Shown: one piece after another, positions 42,051 to 51,176 of the stretch
Position numbering within the stretch: position 1 is the stretch's first letter
How the letters are laid out: each line of letters starts with the position of its first letter
Assembly (NCBI RefSeq): GCF_010977555.1
Contig: NZ_CP048815.1
Span: 5,634,501-5,698,500 of the forward strand
Source of the DNA: Caulobacter rhizosphaerae
GTDB lineage: Bacteria > Pseudomonadota > Alphaproteobacteria > Caulobacterales > Caulobacteraceae
DNA length: 64,000 nt
Direction of reading: 5' to 3'
The notes under the pieces: generated by a model
Databases searched by the model: none
The model's input: only the letters and a program-made list of their open reading frames with translations
What the model was told of the DNA's origin: nothing
Made by a program: the position numbers and the translations under genes

Positions 42051-44636
42051 TCAGCCGGCCACGATGTTGACGATACGGTCTTTCACCACGATCACCTTGC
42101 GAACGGTCAAGCCCTCAAGGTGGCCTAGCACGGCGGCGTCCGCCAGAGCGATTTTCTCGACCTCGGCCTCGGCCGTGCCGGCCTTGACCTTGATCTCGCC
42201 GCGGCGCTTGCCGTTGATCTGGATCGGCAGCACGCGCTCGTCGTCGGCGGCCAGGGCGGGATCCGCCTTGGGCCAGGGCGCGTCGACCACCATGCCGCTC
42301 TTGCCCAGCTGCGCCCAGGCCTCTTCGGCAAGGTGAGGCGTGAAGGGCGAGATCAGGCGAGCCAGGATCTCCAGCGCCTCGGCGCGGGCCGCCAGGACGC
42401 CTTGCGACGCGCCTTCGGCCGGCGCGGCCTTCAGCATGTTCAGGAACTCGTACAGCCGCGCCACGCCGCTGTTGAAGCGGAAGCCCTCGATCGAGTCGGT
42501 GACGAAGCCGATCAGCCGGTGGGCGCCCTTGCGCAGGGCCAGGGCGGCGGCGTCGGCCTCGTCATGGGCGAAGTCGCCGGCGGGCTGGTTGTCGAACTCG
42601 TTCCAGACCCGGTGGGTGAAGCGCCACGAGCCTTCGACGCCGCTGTTGGTCCACTGCACGTCGCGTTCGGGCGGGCTGTCGCTCATCACGAACAGCCGGG
42701 CGGCGTCGACGCCGTAGGCCTCGAAGATGTCCTCGGGTGCGACGACGTTCCTCTTGGACTTCGACATCTTCTCGATGTCGCCGATGGTGATCGGCTCGCC
42801 GGTCGCGGCGTGGCTGGCGGTGCGGGTGTTGCCCTCGACCGTGATGCGGATGTCCGAAGGCTCGACCCACTCGCCGGCGGCGTTCTTGTAGGCCTCGTGG
42901 GTGACCATGCCCTGGGTGAACAGGCCGGCGAACGGCTCCTCCACCGAGACCAGGCCCTCGTCCTTCAGGGCGCGGGTGATGAAGCGGGCGTACAGCAGGT
43001 GCAGCACCGCATGCTCGACGCCGCCGATATACTGGTCGACAGGCATCCAGTGGTCGGCGGCGACCTTGCTGATCGGCTCGGCGGAGGTCGGGTCGGTGAA
43101 GCGGGCGAAGTACCAGGAGCTGTCGACGAAGGTGTCCAGCGTGTCGGTCTCGCGCTCGGCCTTGCCGCCGCAGCTGGGGCAGGTGGTGTGGCGCCAGGTC
43201 GGGTGGCGCAGCAGCGGGTTGCCGGGCTTGTCGAAGGCGACATCGTCGGGCAGCACCACCGGCAGCTGGTCTTCCGGCACGCCGACGGGGCCGCAGGCCT
43301 CGCAGTGGATCACTGGGATCGGGCAACCCCAGTAGCGCTGGCGGCTGACGCCCCAGTCGCGCAGGCGATAGACGGTGGCGCCCTGGCCCTGGTTCATGGC
43401 CTCGATGCGGTTGACCGCCTCGGTCTTGGCCGCCTCGATGTCCAGGCCGTCCAGGAATTGCGAATTGAAGATCGACCCGGGGCCGACATAGGCCTCCTTG
43501 CCGACCTGGAAGGTCGCGGCGTCCTCGCCGGGCGGCAGCACCACGGGCAGAACGGGCAGGTCGTACTTACGGGCGAAGTCCAGGTCGCGCTGGTCGTGGG
43601 CCGGGCAGGCGAAGATCGCGCCGGTGCCGTAGTCCATCAGGATGAAGTTGGCGATCCACACCGGCAGGGTCTGGGTCGGGTCCAGCGGGTGGACGACGCG
43701 CAGGCCGGTGTCGCGGCCCAGCTTCTCGGCCCCCTCGATGTCGGCCTCCGAGGTGCCGCCCTTGCGGCATTCGGCGACGAAGGCGGCCACGGCCGGGTCG
43801 GCCGCCGCCAGCTGCTCGGCCAGCGGGTGCTCGGGGGCGATCCCCACGAAGCTGGCCCCGAACAGGGTGTCGGGGCGGGTGGTGTAGACCTCCAGACCGT
43901 CCTCATGGCCGGCGGGGGGCTTTTCGGCGAACTTGAACGTGAACCGCAGGCCCTTGGACCGGCCGATCCAGTTCTCCTGCATGATCCGGACCTTCTCGGG
44001 CCAGCGGTCCAGGGTCTTCAGGCCGTCGATCAGGGCGTCGGCGTAGTCGGTGATCCGCAGGAACCACTGGGTCAGCTTGCGCTTCTCGACCGTCGCGCCC
44101 GAGCGCCAGCCCTTGCCGTCGATCACCTGCTCATTGGCCAGGACGGTCATGTCGACCGGGTCCCAGTTGACCGAGGCTTCCTTGCGATAGACCAAGCCGC
44201 GCTTCAGCAGGCGCAGGAACCAGGCCTGCTGCTTGCCGTAATATTCCGGGTCGCAGGTGGCGAACTCGCGCGACCAGTCGACCGACAGGCCCAGGGCCTT
44301 CAGCTGCTCGCGCATGGCGGCGATGTTGTCGTAGGTCCAGCCCTTGGGGTGGACGCCGCGCTCCATGGCGGCGTTCTCGGCCGGCATGCCGAAGGCGTCC
44401 CAGCCCATCGGGTGCAGCACGTTGAAGCCCTGGGCGCGCTTGTAGCGGGCCACCACGTCGCCCATGGCGTAGTTGCGCACATGGCCCATGTGGATGCGCC
44501 CCGACGGGTAGGGGAACATCTCGAGCACATAGTACTTCGGACGCGCGTCAGGGGTGATCGGCGTCAGGAAGGTGTTGGCGTTCGCCCAGGCGGCGCGCCA
44601 CTTCGGCTCGGTGTCTTTGGGATTGTAGCGGGCCAT
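42051..44636 (-). CDS. leuS: Leucyl-tRNA synthetase
   Basis: An 861-residue class I aminoacyl-tRNA synthetase. The HIGH motif is HMGH at residues 49-52 ([19 protein letters not shown]). The CP1 editing domain includes [20 protein letters not shown], and a zinc-binding insert has [10 protein letters not shown]. and the [20 protein letters not shown] stretch. The KMSKS loop is [13 protein letters not shown], followed by the anticodon-binding and C-terminal domains. The length is standard (860 in E. coli). It is the first gene of leuS-lptE-holA. A hairpin lies in the 150-base leader. Confidence 0.96.
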   Translation of the reverse strand: MARYNPKDTEPKWRAAWANANTFLTPITPDARPKYYVLEMFPYPSGRIHMGHVRNYAMGDVVARYKRAQGFNVLHPMGWDAFGMPAENAAMERGVHPKGWTYDNIAAMREQLKALGLSVDWSREFATCDPEYYGKQQAWFLRLLKRGLVYRKEASVNWDPVDMTVLANEQVIDGKGWRSGATVEKRKLTQWFLRITDYADALIDGLKTLDRWPEKVRIMQENWIGRSKGLRFTFKFAEKPPAGHEDGLEVYTTRPDTLFGASFVGIAPEHPLAEQLAAADPAVAAFVAECRKGGTSEADIEGAEKLGRDTGLRVVHPLDPTQTLPVWIANFILMDYGTGAIFACPAHDQRDLDFARKYDLPVLPVVLPPGEDAATFQVGKEAYVGPGSIFNSQFLDGLDIEAAKTEAVNRIEAMNQGQGATVYRLRDWGVSRQRYWGCPIPVIHCEACGPVGVPEDQLPVVLPDDVAFDKPGNPLLRHPTWRHTTCPSCGGKAERETDTLDTFVDSSWYFARFTDPTSAEPISKVAADHWMPVDQYIGGVEHAVLHLLYARFITRALKDEGLVSVEEPFAGLFTQGMVTHEAYKNAAGEWVEPSDIRITVEGNTRTASHAATGEPITIGDIEKMSKSKRNVVAPEDIFEAYGVDAARLFVMSDSPPERDVQWTNSGVEGSWRFTHRVWNEFDNQPAGDFAHDEADAAALALRKGAHRLIGFVTDSIEGFRFNSGVARLYEFLNMLKAAPAEGASQGVLAARAEALEILARLISPFTPHLAEEAWAQLGKSGMVVDAPWPKADPALAADDERVLPIQINGKRRGEIKVKAGTAEAEVEKIALADAAVLGHLEGLTVRKVIVVKDRIVNIVAG

Positions 44637-44733
44637 GAAACCAGACTGTTGGGAACGGAAACGCGCGCCTCGGGCGCGGTCCGCGGAAGTCTTAAGCGGT
44701 TTCGGCCGTGGCGCGCTTCTCTAAAGTATGGAC

Positions 44734-44766
44734 GGGAGCCATTTGTCGCGCGGACAAAGGGCTCCC
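44734..44766. other. Hairpin between the DUF3576 gene and leuS
   Basis: GGGAGCC(A)TTTGTC and GACAAA(G)GGCTCCC form a long imperfect stem with a CGCG loop. There is no T run. It could end the upstream transcript with Rho or structure the leuS leader. Confidence 0.45.
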
Positions 44767-44788
44767 GCGAAGAACCCGGGGTGAGACC

Positions 44789-45301
44789 CTAGTTCTTGAT
44801 GTTGGAAAGTCGAAGCTGACGGGCGCGGGTCAGGATGGCGTTCTCGATGTCGGTCGCCGTCTGCTCGGTGGCCGCCGTGTCCGTCCAGCCGCCGCCGGCG
44901 TCCTTGACCTGCTTGAAGATCGTGACGTTCAGGCCGTCGGCGCGCAGGCGGGTGTCCAGGATGTATACGGTGGCCTTGAAGCGCTCGTCCGGCTTTTCCG
45001 GATTGGTGTACCAGTCCGTGACGATCACGCCGCCGTAGGGGTCGGCCGAGGCCAGGGGCATGAAGGCCAGGGTGTCGAGGCTGGCGCGCCACAGGAAGCC
45101 GTTGACGCCGATCGCGCCGGCCTGGGGCGCCGACTTGCCGCCGTGCCGACCCTTGAACGGGTTGAAACCCGGTTCATTGTCCTGAGTGGTGAACTGGCCA
45201 CCGCCCTTGTTGCCGCCACAGGCCGACACACCGGTCAGAACGGTCAGCGCCAGAACGCCAGCGGCGACGCCGCGCAACACCGACCCACGCTCAAACGCCA
45301 T
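44789..45301 (-). CDS. DUF3576 lipoprotein
   Basis: A 170-residue protein with signal peptide and lipobox LTGVSAC (Cys28), then a Gly/Asn-rich spacer and the DUF3576 domain: IGVNGFLWRASLDTLAFMPL, ASADPYGGVIVTDWYTNPE, RFKATVYILDTRLRADGLNV and the final NAILTRARQLR. This family is confined to alphaproteobacteria and its function is unknown; conserved placement before leuS-lptE-holA suggests an envelope role. The ATG at 45301 has GAGG four bases upstream. Much longer in-frame extensions are open but lack the lipobox at the start, so they are rejected. Confidence 0.85.
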   Translation of the reverse strand: MAFERGSVLRGVAAGVLALTVLTGVSACGGNKGGGQFTTQDNEPGFNPFKGRHGGKSAPQAGAIGVNGFLWRASLDTLAFMPLASADPYGGVIVTDWYTNPEKPDERFKATVYILDTRLRADGLNVTIFKQVKDAGGGWTDTAATEQTATDIENAILTRARQLRLSNIKN

Positions 45302-45590
45302 AGTACCTCGCTCCAATGTCTCGCCGACGCGTTTGCGCATCTTCGACGCGCATCTCTGGCGCGCCCCCGCAGCCGGAAGCCGGTCTATAGCATGGTCGCG
45401 CTGCGTCAAAACAGGAATCGCGTGGCAGGACCGCCACAGGCGCCGCTTGAATCGACTCCTGCGACGTCTTGCGTAATCCAAGCGCGGTTGACCGCGTTGT
45501 ATTGAAACCTTTAATCGATATTCAGGGATCCCGCTCCTATATAGGGTTTGACTCTATCGAGGCGCGGGTTGGGGATTGGGTTCGAGTAAC

Positions 45591-46007
45591 ATGTTCGCCG
45601 CACGGTATTTCATGGCAGGGGCCGCCACGCTGATCCTTCTGGGATCGGCCTCGGGTGTCCATGCCCAGAGCAAGCCGCGCACGACCACGCCGGATTTCGC
45701 CGTCAAGAATGACTTCAGCAATCCCGCCCCGATCGCGCCGTTCAATCCGCAGCAAGGCCCGAAGAAGTCCCTGAAATGGGACGACAAGAAGGGCAAGTGG
45801 GGCCTCAAGCTCGATCTCGACCAGCCCGTGGGCCGCGAGATGGAAGCCAAGGACGTCCAGGCCGGCGCCTATTACAGCGTCACCCCGTCGATCCGCGTCG
45901 GCGGCGCCGTGGCCCTGGGCGACCAGAACCCGGCCCTGGCCGCGCGCCGGAACGAGATCCAGGAACCCGCGCCGCGGGTGAAGCTGGAAACCGCGTTCAA
46001 GTTCTAA
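45591..46007 (+). CDS. ntrZ: NtrZ-like exported protein
   Basis: A 138-residue exported protein with a signal peptide (MFAARYFMAGAATLILLGSA, cleavage near VHA|QS). The C-terminal half KSLKWDDKKGKWGLKLDLDQ, then VGREMEAKDVQAGAYYSVTP, SIRVGGAVALGDQ and the ending RVKLETAFKF, resembles the small NtrZ family, periplasmic regulators of the histidine kinase NtrY in Caulobacter. The position between leuS and parAB also agrees with my memory of the C. crescentus map. The beta-rich ending in Phe also resembles short outer-membrane strands. No ntrY is nearby in this window. Confidence 0.65.
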   Translation: MFAARYFMAGAATLILLGSASGVHAQSKPRTTTPDFAVKNDFSNPAPIAPFNPQQGPKKSLKWDDKKGKWGLKLDLDQPVGREMEAKDVQAGAYYSVTPSIRVGGAVALGDQNPALAARRNEIQEPAPRVKLETAFKF

Positions 46008-46014
46008 AACGCGA

Positions 46015-46617
46015 TCAGGCGTTCAACGCCTCCACCGCCGCGATCCCGACAATCCCCGTGTCCAGCAGCCGCGCCGCCGTGTCGGCGCGCACCCCGCCCA
46101 GCGCGTAGACCGGGGTCTGCACCCCCTCGACGATCCTTCTCAGGCCGTCCACGCCCAGCGGCGCCCCCGCCGAGGGGCTGCGGCTGGGGAAGACCGGCGA
46201 CACCACCAGGGCGTCGGCGCCCGCCGCGGCGCCGATGCGGGCCGTGTCCAGGCCGTGGGCGGCGATCGTGATCAGCCAATCGGGCTGAGCCTTGCGCAGG
46301 CCGGGCAGGGTCGAGGCCAGCCGCTCGGGCAGATGAAGACCATCGGCCTCGACGGCCAGGGCGAGGGCCGGCTCGGCCCCGACCAACAGCACCAGGCCGC
46401 GTCGCCGGCTGATTTCGCGCAGCCGCCGCCCTTGGACGACCGCGTCGGCCGCGCCGAACGCCCGGAACACCACGGCCGCGCCGGCGGGCAGGTGCTCGGC
46501 GACCCGTTCGGGATCGGGCGTCCGCGCAGGATCGGTGAAGAACAGCAGGTTCGGCAGCGGCTTTCCGCGCACCAGCCATGGGCGAAGGCGCGCCGCCGTT
46601 CTAGACAGGGCGTCCAT
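46015..46617 (-). CDS. Thiamine phosphate synthase-like protein (ThiE/TenI fold)
   Basis: A 200-residue TIM-barrel protein related to ThiE/TenI. Seen: LPNLLFFTDPARTPDPERVA, AVVFRAFG, LVLLVGAEPALALAVEADGL HLPE, GADALVVSPVFPSRSPSAGA P and ALGGVRADTAARLLDTGIVG. The loop VSPVFPSRS matches the pyrophosphate-binding SPVF.T.TK only partly, so catalytic activity is uncertain and a TenI-like or moonlighting role is possible. The ATG at 46617 avoids overlap with the divergent YggS gene, whose start lies at 46643; the ATG at 46644 would overlap it. Confidence 0.78.
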   Translation of the reverse strand: MDALSRTAARLRPWLVRGKPLPNLLFFTDPARTPDPERVAEHLPAGAAVVFRAFGAADAVVQGRRLREISRRRGLVLLVGAEPALALAVEADGLHLPERLASTLPGLRKAQPDWLITIAAHGLDTARIGAAAGADALVVSPVFPSRSPSAGAPLGVDGLRRIVEGVQTPVYALGGVRADTAARLLDTGIVGIAAVEALNA

Positions 46618-46642
46618 CTGGTCGCTCGCGTGTTCGAAACCC

Positions 46643-47299
46643 ATGTCCTCGGAAGTCCTCTCAGCCTACGCCTCGATCCAGCGCCGTATTCAGGCCGCCG
46701 CCCTGGCCGCCGGTCGCCCGGCCGATGCGGTCGCCCTGGTGGCGGTGTCCAAGCTGCAGCCCTGGGACCATATCGCGCCTGTTCTCGACGCGGGCCAGCG
46801 GGTGTTCGGGGAAAATCGCGTCCAGGAGGCCATGGGCCGGTGGAGCGAGCGCCGGTCCGAGGTCGAGCTGCGTCTGATCGGGCCTTTGCAGAGCAACAAG
46901 GCCCGCGACGCCGTGGCCTTCTTCGACGTGATCGAAAGCCTGGACCGCGAGAAGCTGGCCCATGTGCTGGCCGACGAGATCCAGGCCCTGGGCCGGGCGC
47001 CGCGCCTGTTCGTGCAGGTCAATACCGGCCTGGAGCCGCAGAAGGCGGGGGTTGTCCCCGGCGAGGCCGACGGCTTCATCGCGCTGTGCCGGGGCCTGGA
47101 CCTGCCCGTGGAGGGCCTGATGTGCATCCCGCCGGCCGAAGGTGATCCTGCCCCGCATTTTCGGCTGTTGGCCAAGATCGCCGCCCGCAACGGGCTGGCC
47201 AGGCTGTCCATGGGCATGAGCGACGACTTCGAGACCGCCATCGCCTGCGGGGCGACGTCGGTGCGCGTCGGGTCGGCGCTGTTTGGAAGCCGAGCCTAG
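46643..47299 (+). CDS. yggS: YggS family PLP homeostasis protein
   Basis: A 218-residue PLP-binding protein of the YggS/PLPBP family, which keeps free pyridoxal phosphate and amino-acid pools in balance. The PLP lysine is in LVAVSKLQP (Lys33), and the family signature FGENRVQEAMGRW, LIGPLQSNKARDAVAFFDVI, LFVQVNTGLEPQKAGVVPGE, PVEGLMCIPP and LSMGMSDDFETAIACGATSV RVGSALFG is complete. It is divergent from the ThiE-like gene with only 25 bases between starts, an unusually tight arrangement for a vitamin B1-related and a B6-related gene. Confidence 0.92.
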   Translation: MSSEVLSAYASIQRRIQAAALAAGRPADAVALVAVSKLQPWDHIAPVLDAGQRVFGENRVQEAMGRWSERRSEVELRLIGPLQSNKARDAVAFFDVIESLDREKLAHVLADEIQALGRAPRLFVQVNTGLEPQKAGVVPGEADGFIALCRGLDLPVEGLMCIPPAEGDPAPHFRLLAKIAARNGLARLSMGMSDDFETAIACGATSVRVGSALFGSRA

Positions 47300-47826
47300 T
47301 CCGCCGCGATCTCGACGACATCCCCCGGCTTGGCGGCCGCCAGCAGGGCCTCGACGTCGGCGCGCGCCAGGGCCACGCAGCCTTCTGTGCCTGGATAGCC
47401 GTCGCGCGCCAGGTGCAGGAAGATCGCCGAGCCCAGGCCGGCGACCGGCGGGTCGTCGTTATGGCCCAGCACCACCACCAGGTCGTAGACGGGATTGTCG
47501 CGCCACAGCCGTTCGGCGCTGGCGGGGTAGGGCAGCTTGACGGGCTGGTTGTAGGCCGGGTCGCCCGGCGCGTCGCACCAGCCGTCGTCCGGCGTGATCG
47601 GCCTGGCCTCCAGGGCGGTGGCCGGGCCGTCGGGATAGGCGTCGGGTCGGTAGAGGACATAGCGGATCGGCCAGGCGCCCGCCGGGCTGCGGTTGTCGCC
47701 CTCGCGCTTGTCGGCGGCGGCGATCACGCCGGCCTTGCCGAGCGCCGCGCGCGCCGACCCTCCATCCCACGCGATCCGGCCGTTCCAGGGGCTGGATCCG
47801 TCGGGGCGGGCGCGAAAGATCGTCAA
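47296..47826 (-). CDS. L,D-transpeptidase family protein (YkuD)
   Basis: A 176-residue YkuD-type catalytic domain. The active-site motif is IFLHLARDGYPGTEGCVALA with His138 and nucleophile Cys150 (the common HGC reads EGC here). Preceding parts AGVIAAADKREGDNRSPAGA WPIRYVLYRPD and VYDLVVVLGHNDDP fit the family. L,D-transpeptidases form 3-3 peptidoglycan crosslinks or attach proteins to the wall. No signal peptide is visible, so export is unclear. It is divergent from cenR, an envelope regulator, with an 83-base gap, so a shared control region is likely. Confidence 0.85.
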   Translation of the reverse strand: MTIFRARPDGSSPWNGRIAWDGGSARAALGKAGVIAAADKREGDNRSPAGAWPIRYVLYRPDAYPDGPATALEARPITPDDGWCDAPGDPAYNQPVKLPYPASAERLWRDNPVYDLVVVLGHNDDPPVAGLGSAIFLHLARDGYPGTEGCVALARADVEALLAAAKPGDVVEIAAD

Positions 47827-47909
47827 GACGCGGTCTCCAGGGGCGTTGCTGCGCCGGGAACGAGAACCGCCCTTGGCGCCAGGGGCCGCAGCGGTGCATG
47901 TTCCCGCCC

Positions 47910-48596
47910 ATGGCGCAACGCAAAACCCTTCTCCTGGTCGATGACGACGATGATCTGCGCGGGGCTCTGGCCGAGCAGCTCGCCCTCCACGAGGAGTTCG
48001 CGGTCGCCGAGGCGCCCACGGCCGGCGAGGGCGTGCGGATGGCCAGGGAGCTGAAGCCCGACCTGGTCCTGCTGGACGTCGACCTGCCCGACATGGACGG
48101 CCGCGAGGCCTGCCGCCTGATGCGCAAGAACGGCGTCACCGCGCCGGTGATCATGCTGACGGCGGCGGCCAGCGACAGCGACACCATCCTGGGCCTGGAA
48201 TCGGGCGCCAACGACTATGTGACCAAGCCCTTCCGCTTCGGCGTGCTGCTGGCGCGCATTCGCGCCCAGCTGCGCAGCTACGAAGCGTCGGAAGACGCCC
48301 TGTTCCGTATCGGGCCGTACGAATTCCGGCCGTCGGCCAAGCTGCTGATCGACGAGAAGCAGAAGAAGGTCCGGCTGACCGAGAAGGAAACCAACATCCT
48401 CAAGTACCTCTACCGCGCCGGCTCCAAGCCCGTGTCGCGCGAGGAGCTGCTGACCGAGGTCTGGGGCTACAACGCCGGGGTCACCACCCACACGCTCGAG
48501 ACCCACGTCTATCGGCTGCGCCAGAAGATCGAGCCCGACCCGGCCGTGGCGCGGATCCTGATCACCGAGATGGGCGGCTACCGGCTGCAGCCCTGA
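47910..48596 (+). CDS. cenR: OmpR-family response regulator CenR
   Basis: A 228-residue regulator with a receiver domain (acidic pocket VDDDDDLRG, phospho-Asp56 in LVLLDVDLPDMDG, Thr84, Lys106 in YVTKPF) and a C-terminal OmpR winged helix (KVRLTEKETNILKYLYRAGS, EVWGYNAGVTTHTLETHVYR LRQKIE). I assign CenR, the essential cell-envelope regulator of Caulobacter paired with kinase CenK, from overall resemblance and from its position near parAB and secB. CenK is not in the window. ATG 47910 is preferred to the ATG four codons upstream. Confidence 0.85.
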   Translation: MAQRKTLLLVDDDDDLRGALAEQLALHEEFAVAEAPTAGEGVRMARELKPDLVLLDVDLPDMDGREACRLMRKNGVTAPVIMLTAAASDSDTILGLESGANDYVTKPFRFGVLLARIRAQLRSYEASEDALFRIGPYEFRPSAKLLIDEKQKKVRLTEKETNILKYLYRAGSKPVSREELLTEVWGYNAGVTTHTLETHVYRLRQKIEPDPAVARILITEMGGYRLQP

Positions 48597-48605
48597 GGCG
48601 GCGGA

Positions 48606-48705
48606 CCCCCTCCGGCCCTCCGGGCCACCTCCCCCAGAGGGGGAGGATCAGTGCGGCCAGATGCTCCCCTTTTGGGGGAGCTGTCGCGGAGCGACTGAGG
48701 GGGTT
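48606..48705. repeat. Palindromic repeat, diverged CTCCCCC family
   Basis: CCCCCTCCGGCCCTCCGGGC CACCTCCCCCAGAGGGGGAGG followed by TGCTCCCCTTTTGGGGGAGC and TGTCGCGGAGCGACTGAGGGGG. Two hairpins flank a short spacer. Confidence 0.8.
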
Positions 48706-48721
48706 CTAGGCGCAGACAAGC

Positions 48722-48756
48722 AAAAAGCCCCGGCCGCTTCGAGCGACCGGGGCTTT
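48722..48756. terminator. Bidirectional terminator between cenR and secB
   Basis: AAAAAGCCCCGG(c)CGCT and AGCG(a)CCGGGGCTTTT pair around TCG. It has A5 on one side and T4 on the other, serving both convergent genes. Confidence 0.88.
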
Positions 48757-48780
48757 TGTATTCTAACGCTCGGCCCGTGA

Positions 48781-49275
48781 TCAGGCGTTGCCGACCACCA
48801 CGCCCTCGGCCTGGGCCTTGCGCGCGGCGTAGACGCCGGCGAAGTCGATCGGGTCGATCAGGAAGGGCGGGAAACCGCCTTCGGTGGTGACGTCCGAGAT
48901 CAGGCGGCGGGCGTAGGGGAACAGGAAGCGCGGGCACTCGATCAGCAGCACCGGCTCCAGCTGGTCTTCCGGCACGCCCGAGATGTGGAACAGGCCGCCG
49001 TACATCACCTCGACGTGGAACACCGGCTGCTCGTCGCGGGTGGCGCGGGCCGACAGCTTCAGGTCCACCTCGAACAGGCCGTCGGGACGGCCGCGGGCGT
49101 TCATCTCGACGCCCATGTCGATGGCCGGCGGCGCGCCGCCGGCGCGCAGGGAATCCGGGGCGTGCGGGCTCTCGAACGAGAAGTCGCGCACGAACTGGGC
49201 GATGATGCGGATGCCGGTTTCGCCGGGCGCGCCGTCTTCGGAAGTTGCGGGCGGAGCGGCGGTGGTGTCGGTCAT
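48781..49275 (-). CDS. secB: Protein-export chaperone SecB
   Basis: A 164-residue tetrameric chaperone that keeps preproteins unfolded for SecA. Typical parts: [79 protein letters not shown] and [19 protein letters not shown]. The length is normal for alphaproteobacteria. It is divergent from timA with 161 bases between them, another protein-translocation gene pair. Confidence 0.94.
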   Translation of the reverse strand: MTDTTAAPPATSEDGAPGETGIRIIAQFVRDFSFESPHAPDSLRAGGAPPAIDMGVEMNARGRPDGLFEVDLKLSARATRDEQPVFHVEVMYGGLFHISGVPEDQLEPVLLIECPRFLFPYARRLISDVTTEGGFPPFLIDPIDFAGVYAARKAQAEGVVVGNA

Positions 49276-49436
49276 GGGCGATAAATCCGTATTCGGCGTC
49301 GAAAGGGGCCGCTAGGAGAGAGCCGGGCTGCTAACACGGGGGCGGCTGGCGCGCAACGCCAGGCGCCTGACGCGCGAGCCCGTTATGGCCTATATAGGTC
49401 CGATGAAGCGCGTCGGCCGAATGAGCGGAAAATATC

Positions 49437-50036
49437 GTGTTTGAATGGATTATCCTGGCGGCCCTGGCCGCGGTCGTCCTCTACCAGCTCTACGCCACCC
49501 TTGGGCGTCGGGTTGGGCGTCAGCCCGAGGACGCGCCCGCGGTGGTTCCCGCCAGCGCGCCGCAGCGTGACCTGAAGGCCCCCGAAGCCCCGCCTGAAGC
49601 CCTGTCAGGCATCGCCGCCCTGCGGGCTCGCCAGACCGACTTCGACGTCGGCCATTTCCTCGGCGGCGCGCGCCAGGCCTATGAGATGATCGTCAAGGCG
49701 TTCGCCGCCGGCGACCGCGAGACGCTGCGGCCGCTGCTGTCGCCGGAGGTGATGGCCAATTTCGAGACCGCCATCGCCGCCCGTGAGGCCCAGAGCCGCA
49801 CCGAGACCGCCGAATTCCTGGTCACCCCGCGCACCGACCTGGACTCGGTGACGGTCGAGGGCGACGTCGCCAAGGCGGTGGTCCGCATCCTGGCCGAGAT
49901 CCGCACCCGCTCGACCAGCGCCGAGGGCGACGCGGTCGACGACCGCCGCACCGCTGATCTGTGGACCTTCCAGCGCGACCTGAAGAGCCGCAATCCGAAC
50001 TGGACCCTGGTCCGCGTCGACGTCGCGGAGGCGTGA
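49437..50036 (+). CDS. timA: Tim44-like protein TimA
   Basis: A 199-residue protein with an N-terminal membrane anchor (FEWIILAALAAVVLYQLYAT), a Pro/Ala spacer, and a Tim44-like C-terminal domain: FDVGHFLGGARQAYEMIVKA FAAGD, LRPLLSPEVMANFETAIAAR, and ADLWTFQRDLKSRNPNWTLV. The Caulobacter homologue TimA has been described as a bacterial relative of the mitochondrial import motor subunit. The start is GTG (49437), which places the membrane anchor at residue 3. It overlaps mltA by one base (TGATG). Confidence 0.9.
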   Translation: MFEWIILAALAAVVLYQLYATLGRRVGRQPEDAPAVVPASAPQRDLKAPEAPPEALSGIAALRARQTDFDVGHFLGGARQAYEMIVKAFAAGDRETLRPLLSPEVMANFETAIAAREAQSRTETAEFLVTPRTDLDSVTVEGDVAKAVVRILAEIRTRSTSAEGDAVDDRRTADLWTFQRDLKSRNPNWTLVRVDVAEA

Positions 50037-51172
50037 TGCCGCGTCAGGGTTTCGTCGCCGCCTTCGCCCTGCTGGCGCTGGCGGCCTGTACGACCGCGCC
50101 GGTCCGGCCGGCGGGTCCCGTCACGCCGGGGACGACCCCGCCGCCGGTCACGCACACCGCCCCTTCGACGCCCGTGTCGTTCAACGACCTGGCCGGATGG
50201 GCGCAGGAAGACCACCTGGGCGCGCTGGACGCCTTCCGCCAAGGCTGCGGCGCGGCCAAGGATCCGGCCCTGGCCGAGGTCTGCCGCAAGGCCCGGGCCG
50301 AGCCGGCCTGGAACGACGACGACGCCCGTCGTTTCCTCGAAGCCAATTTCCGCCCTGAGGCCATCCCGGGGCAGGGCCTGCTGACCGCCTATTTCGCGCC
50401 GGAGTACGAGGCGCGGATGTCGCGCTCGGCCGAGTTCAGCGCCCCGCTGCGCGGCAAGCCGGCCGATCTCGTCACGCTGGACTTCGCCCAGTTCGATCCT
50501 GGCCTGGCGGGCAAGAAGGCGGCCGGCGAGATCGAGGGCGGCCAGGTGCTGCCCTATCGCGACCGGGCGGCCATCGAGGCCATGCCGGAGCCCCGGCCCC
50601 TGGCCTGGATGCGGCCGGAGGACCTGTTCTTCCTGCAGATCCAGGGCTCGGGCGTGCTGGTCCTGCCCGACGGCCGGCGGGTGCGCGCGGCGTTCGCCGC
50701 CCACAACGGCCGGCCGTTCGTTGGCATCGCCACGCCGATGCGCGACCGCGGCCTGCTGCCGGACAACAACACCTCCGGCGACGCCATCCGCGCCTGGCTT
50801 GCCGATCATCGCGGGCCCGAAGCCGACGCGATCATGCGGCTGAACCCGCGCTACGTGTTCTTCCAGACCCTGCCCGACGATGGCAAGCAGGCCGTGGGCG
50901 CGGCGGGCGTTCCGCTGCCGCCCGGCCGCGCGATCGCCGTGGATCCAGCCAGACACGCCATGGGTGAGCTGTTCTGGCTGGACGCCAGCGCGCCGAAGCT
51001 GGCGGGCGCCTTCCCGACCTATCGCCGCCTGGCGGTGGCCCTGGACGTCGGCGGCGCGATCAAGGGCGACGTGCGGGCCGACCTCTACACCGGCACGGGT
51101 CCGGCGGCCGGGGCGGAAGCCGGGCGCGTGCGCCACGACCTGCGCCTCTATCGCCTGGTTCCCCGGGGCTGA
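50036..51172 (+). CDS. mltA: Membrane-bound lytic murein transglycosylase A
   Basis: A 378-residue lipoprotein with lipobox LLALAAC (Cys18), cleaving the glycan strand to 1,6-anhydro products. The MltA domain is seen from FLEANFRPEAIPGQGLLTAY FAPEYEARMSRSAEF to the barrel motif LFFLQIQGSGVLVLPDGRRV. It continues with AAHNGRPFVGI and the 3D-type end with catalytic Asp in LPPGRAIAVDPARHAMGELF WLDA, closing with GDVRADLYTGTG. It starts at ATG 50036, coupled to timA. The Smr gene follows four bases later, so timA-mltA-smr is an operon. Confidence 0.93.
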   Translation: MPRQGFVAAFALLALAACTTAPVRPAGPVTPGTTPPPVTHTAPSTPVSFNDLAGWAQEDHLGALDAFRQGCGAAKDPALAEVCRKARAEPAWNDDDARRFLEANFRPEAIPGQGLLTAYFAPEYEARMSRSAEFSAPLRGKPADLVTLDFAQFDPGLAGKKAAGEIEGGQVLPYRDRAAIEAMPEPRPLAWMRPEDLFFLQIQGSGVLVLPDGRRVRAAFAAHNGRPFVGIATPMRDRGLLPDNNTSGDAIRAWLADHRGPEADAIMRLNPRYVFFQTLPDDGKQAVGAAGVPLPPGRAIAVDPARHAMGELFWLDASAPKLAGAFPTYRRLAVALDVGGAIKGDVRADLYTGTGPAAGAEAGRVRHDLRLYRLVPRG

Positions 51173-51176
51173 GACG

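Noticed and set aside
42333..44792. Plus-strand open frame of 819 codons opposite leuS
   Set aside because: It is antisense to a complete leucyl-tRNA synthetase with all motifs. The composition (His, Gly, Val, Gln rich) is typical of a mirror frame.
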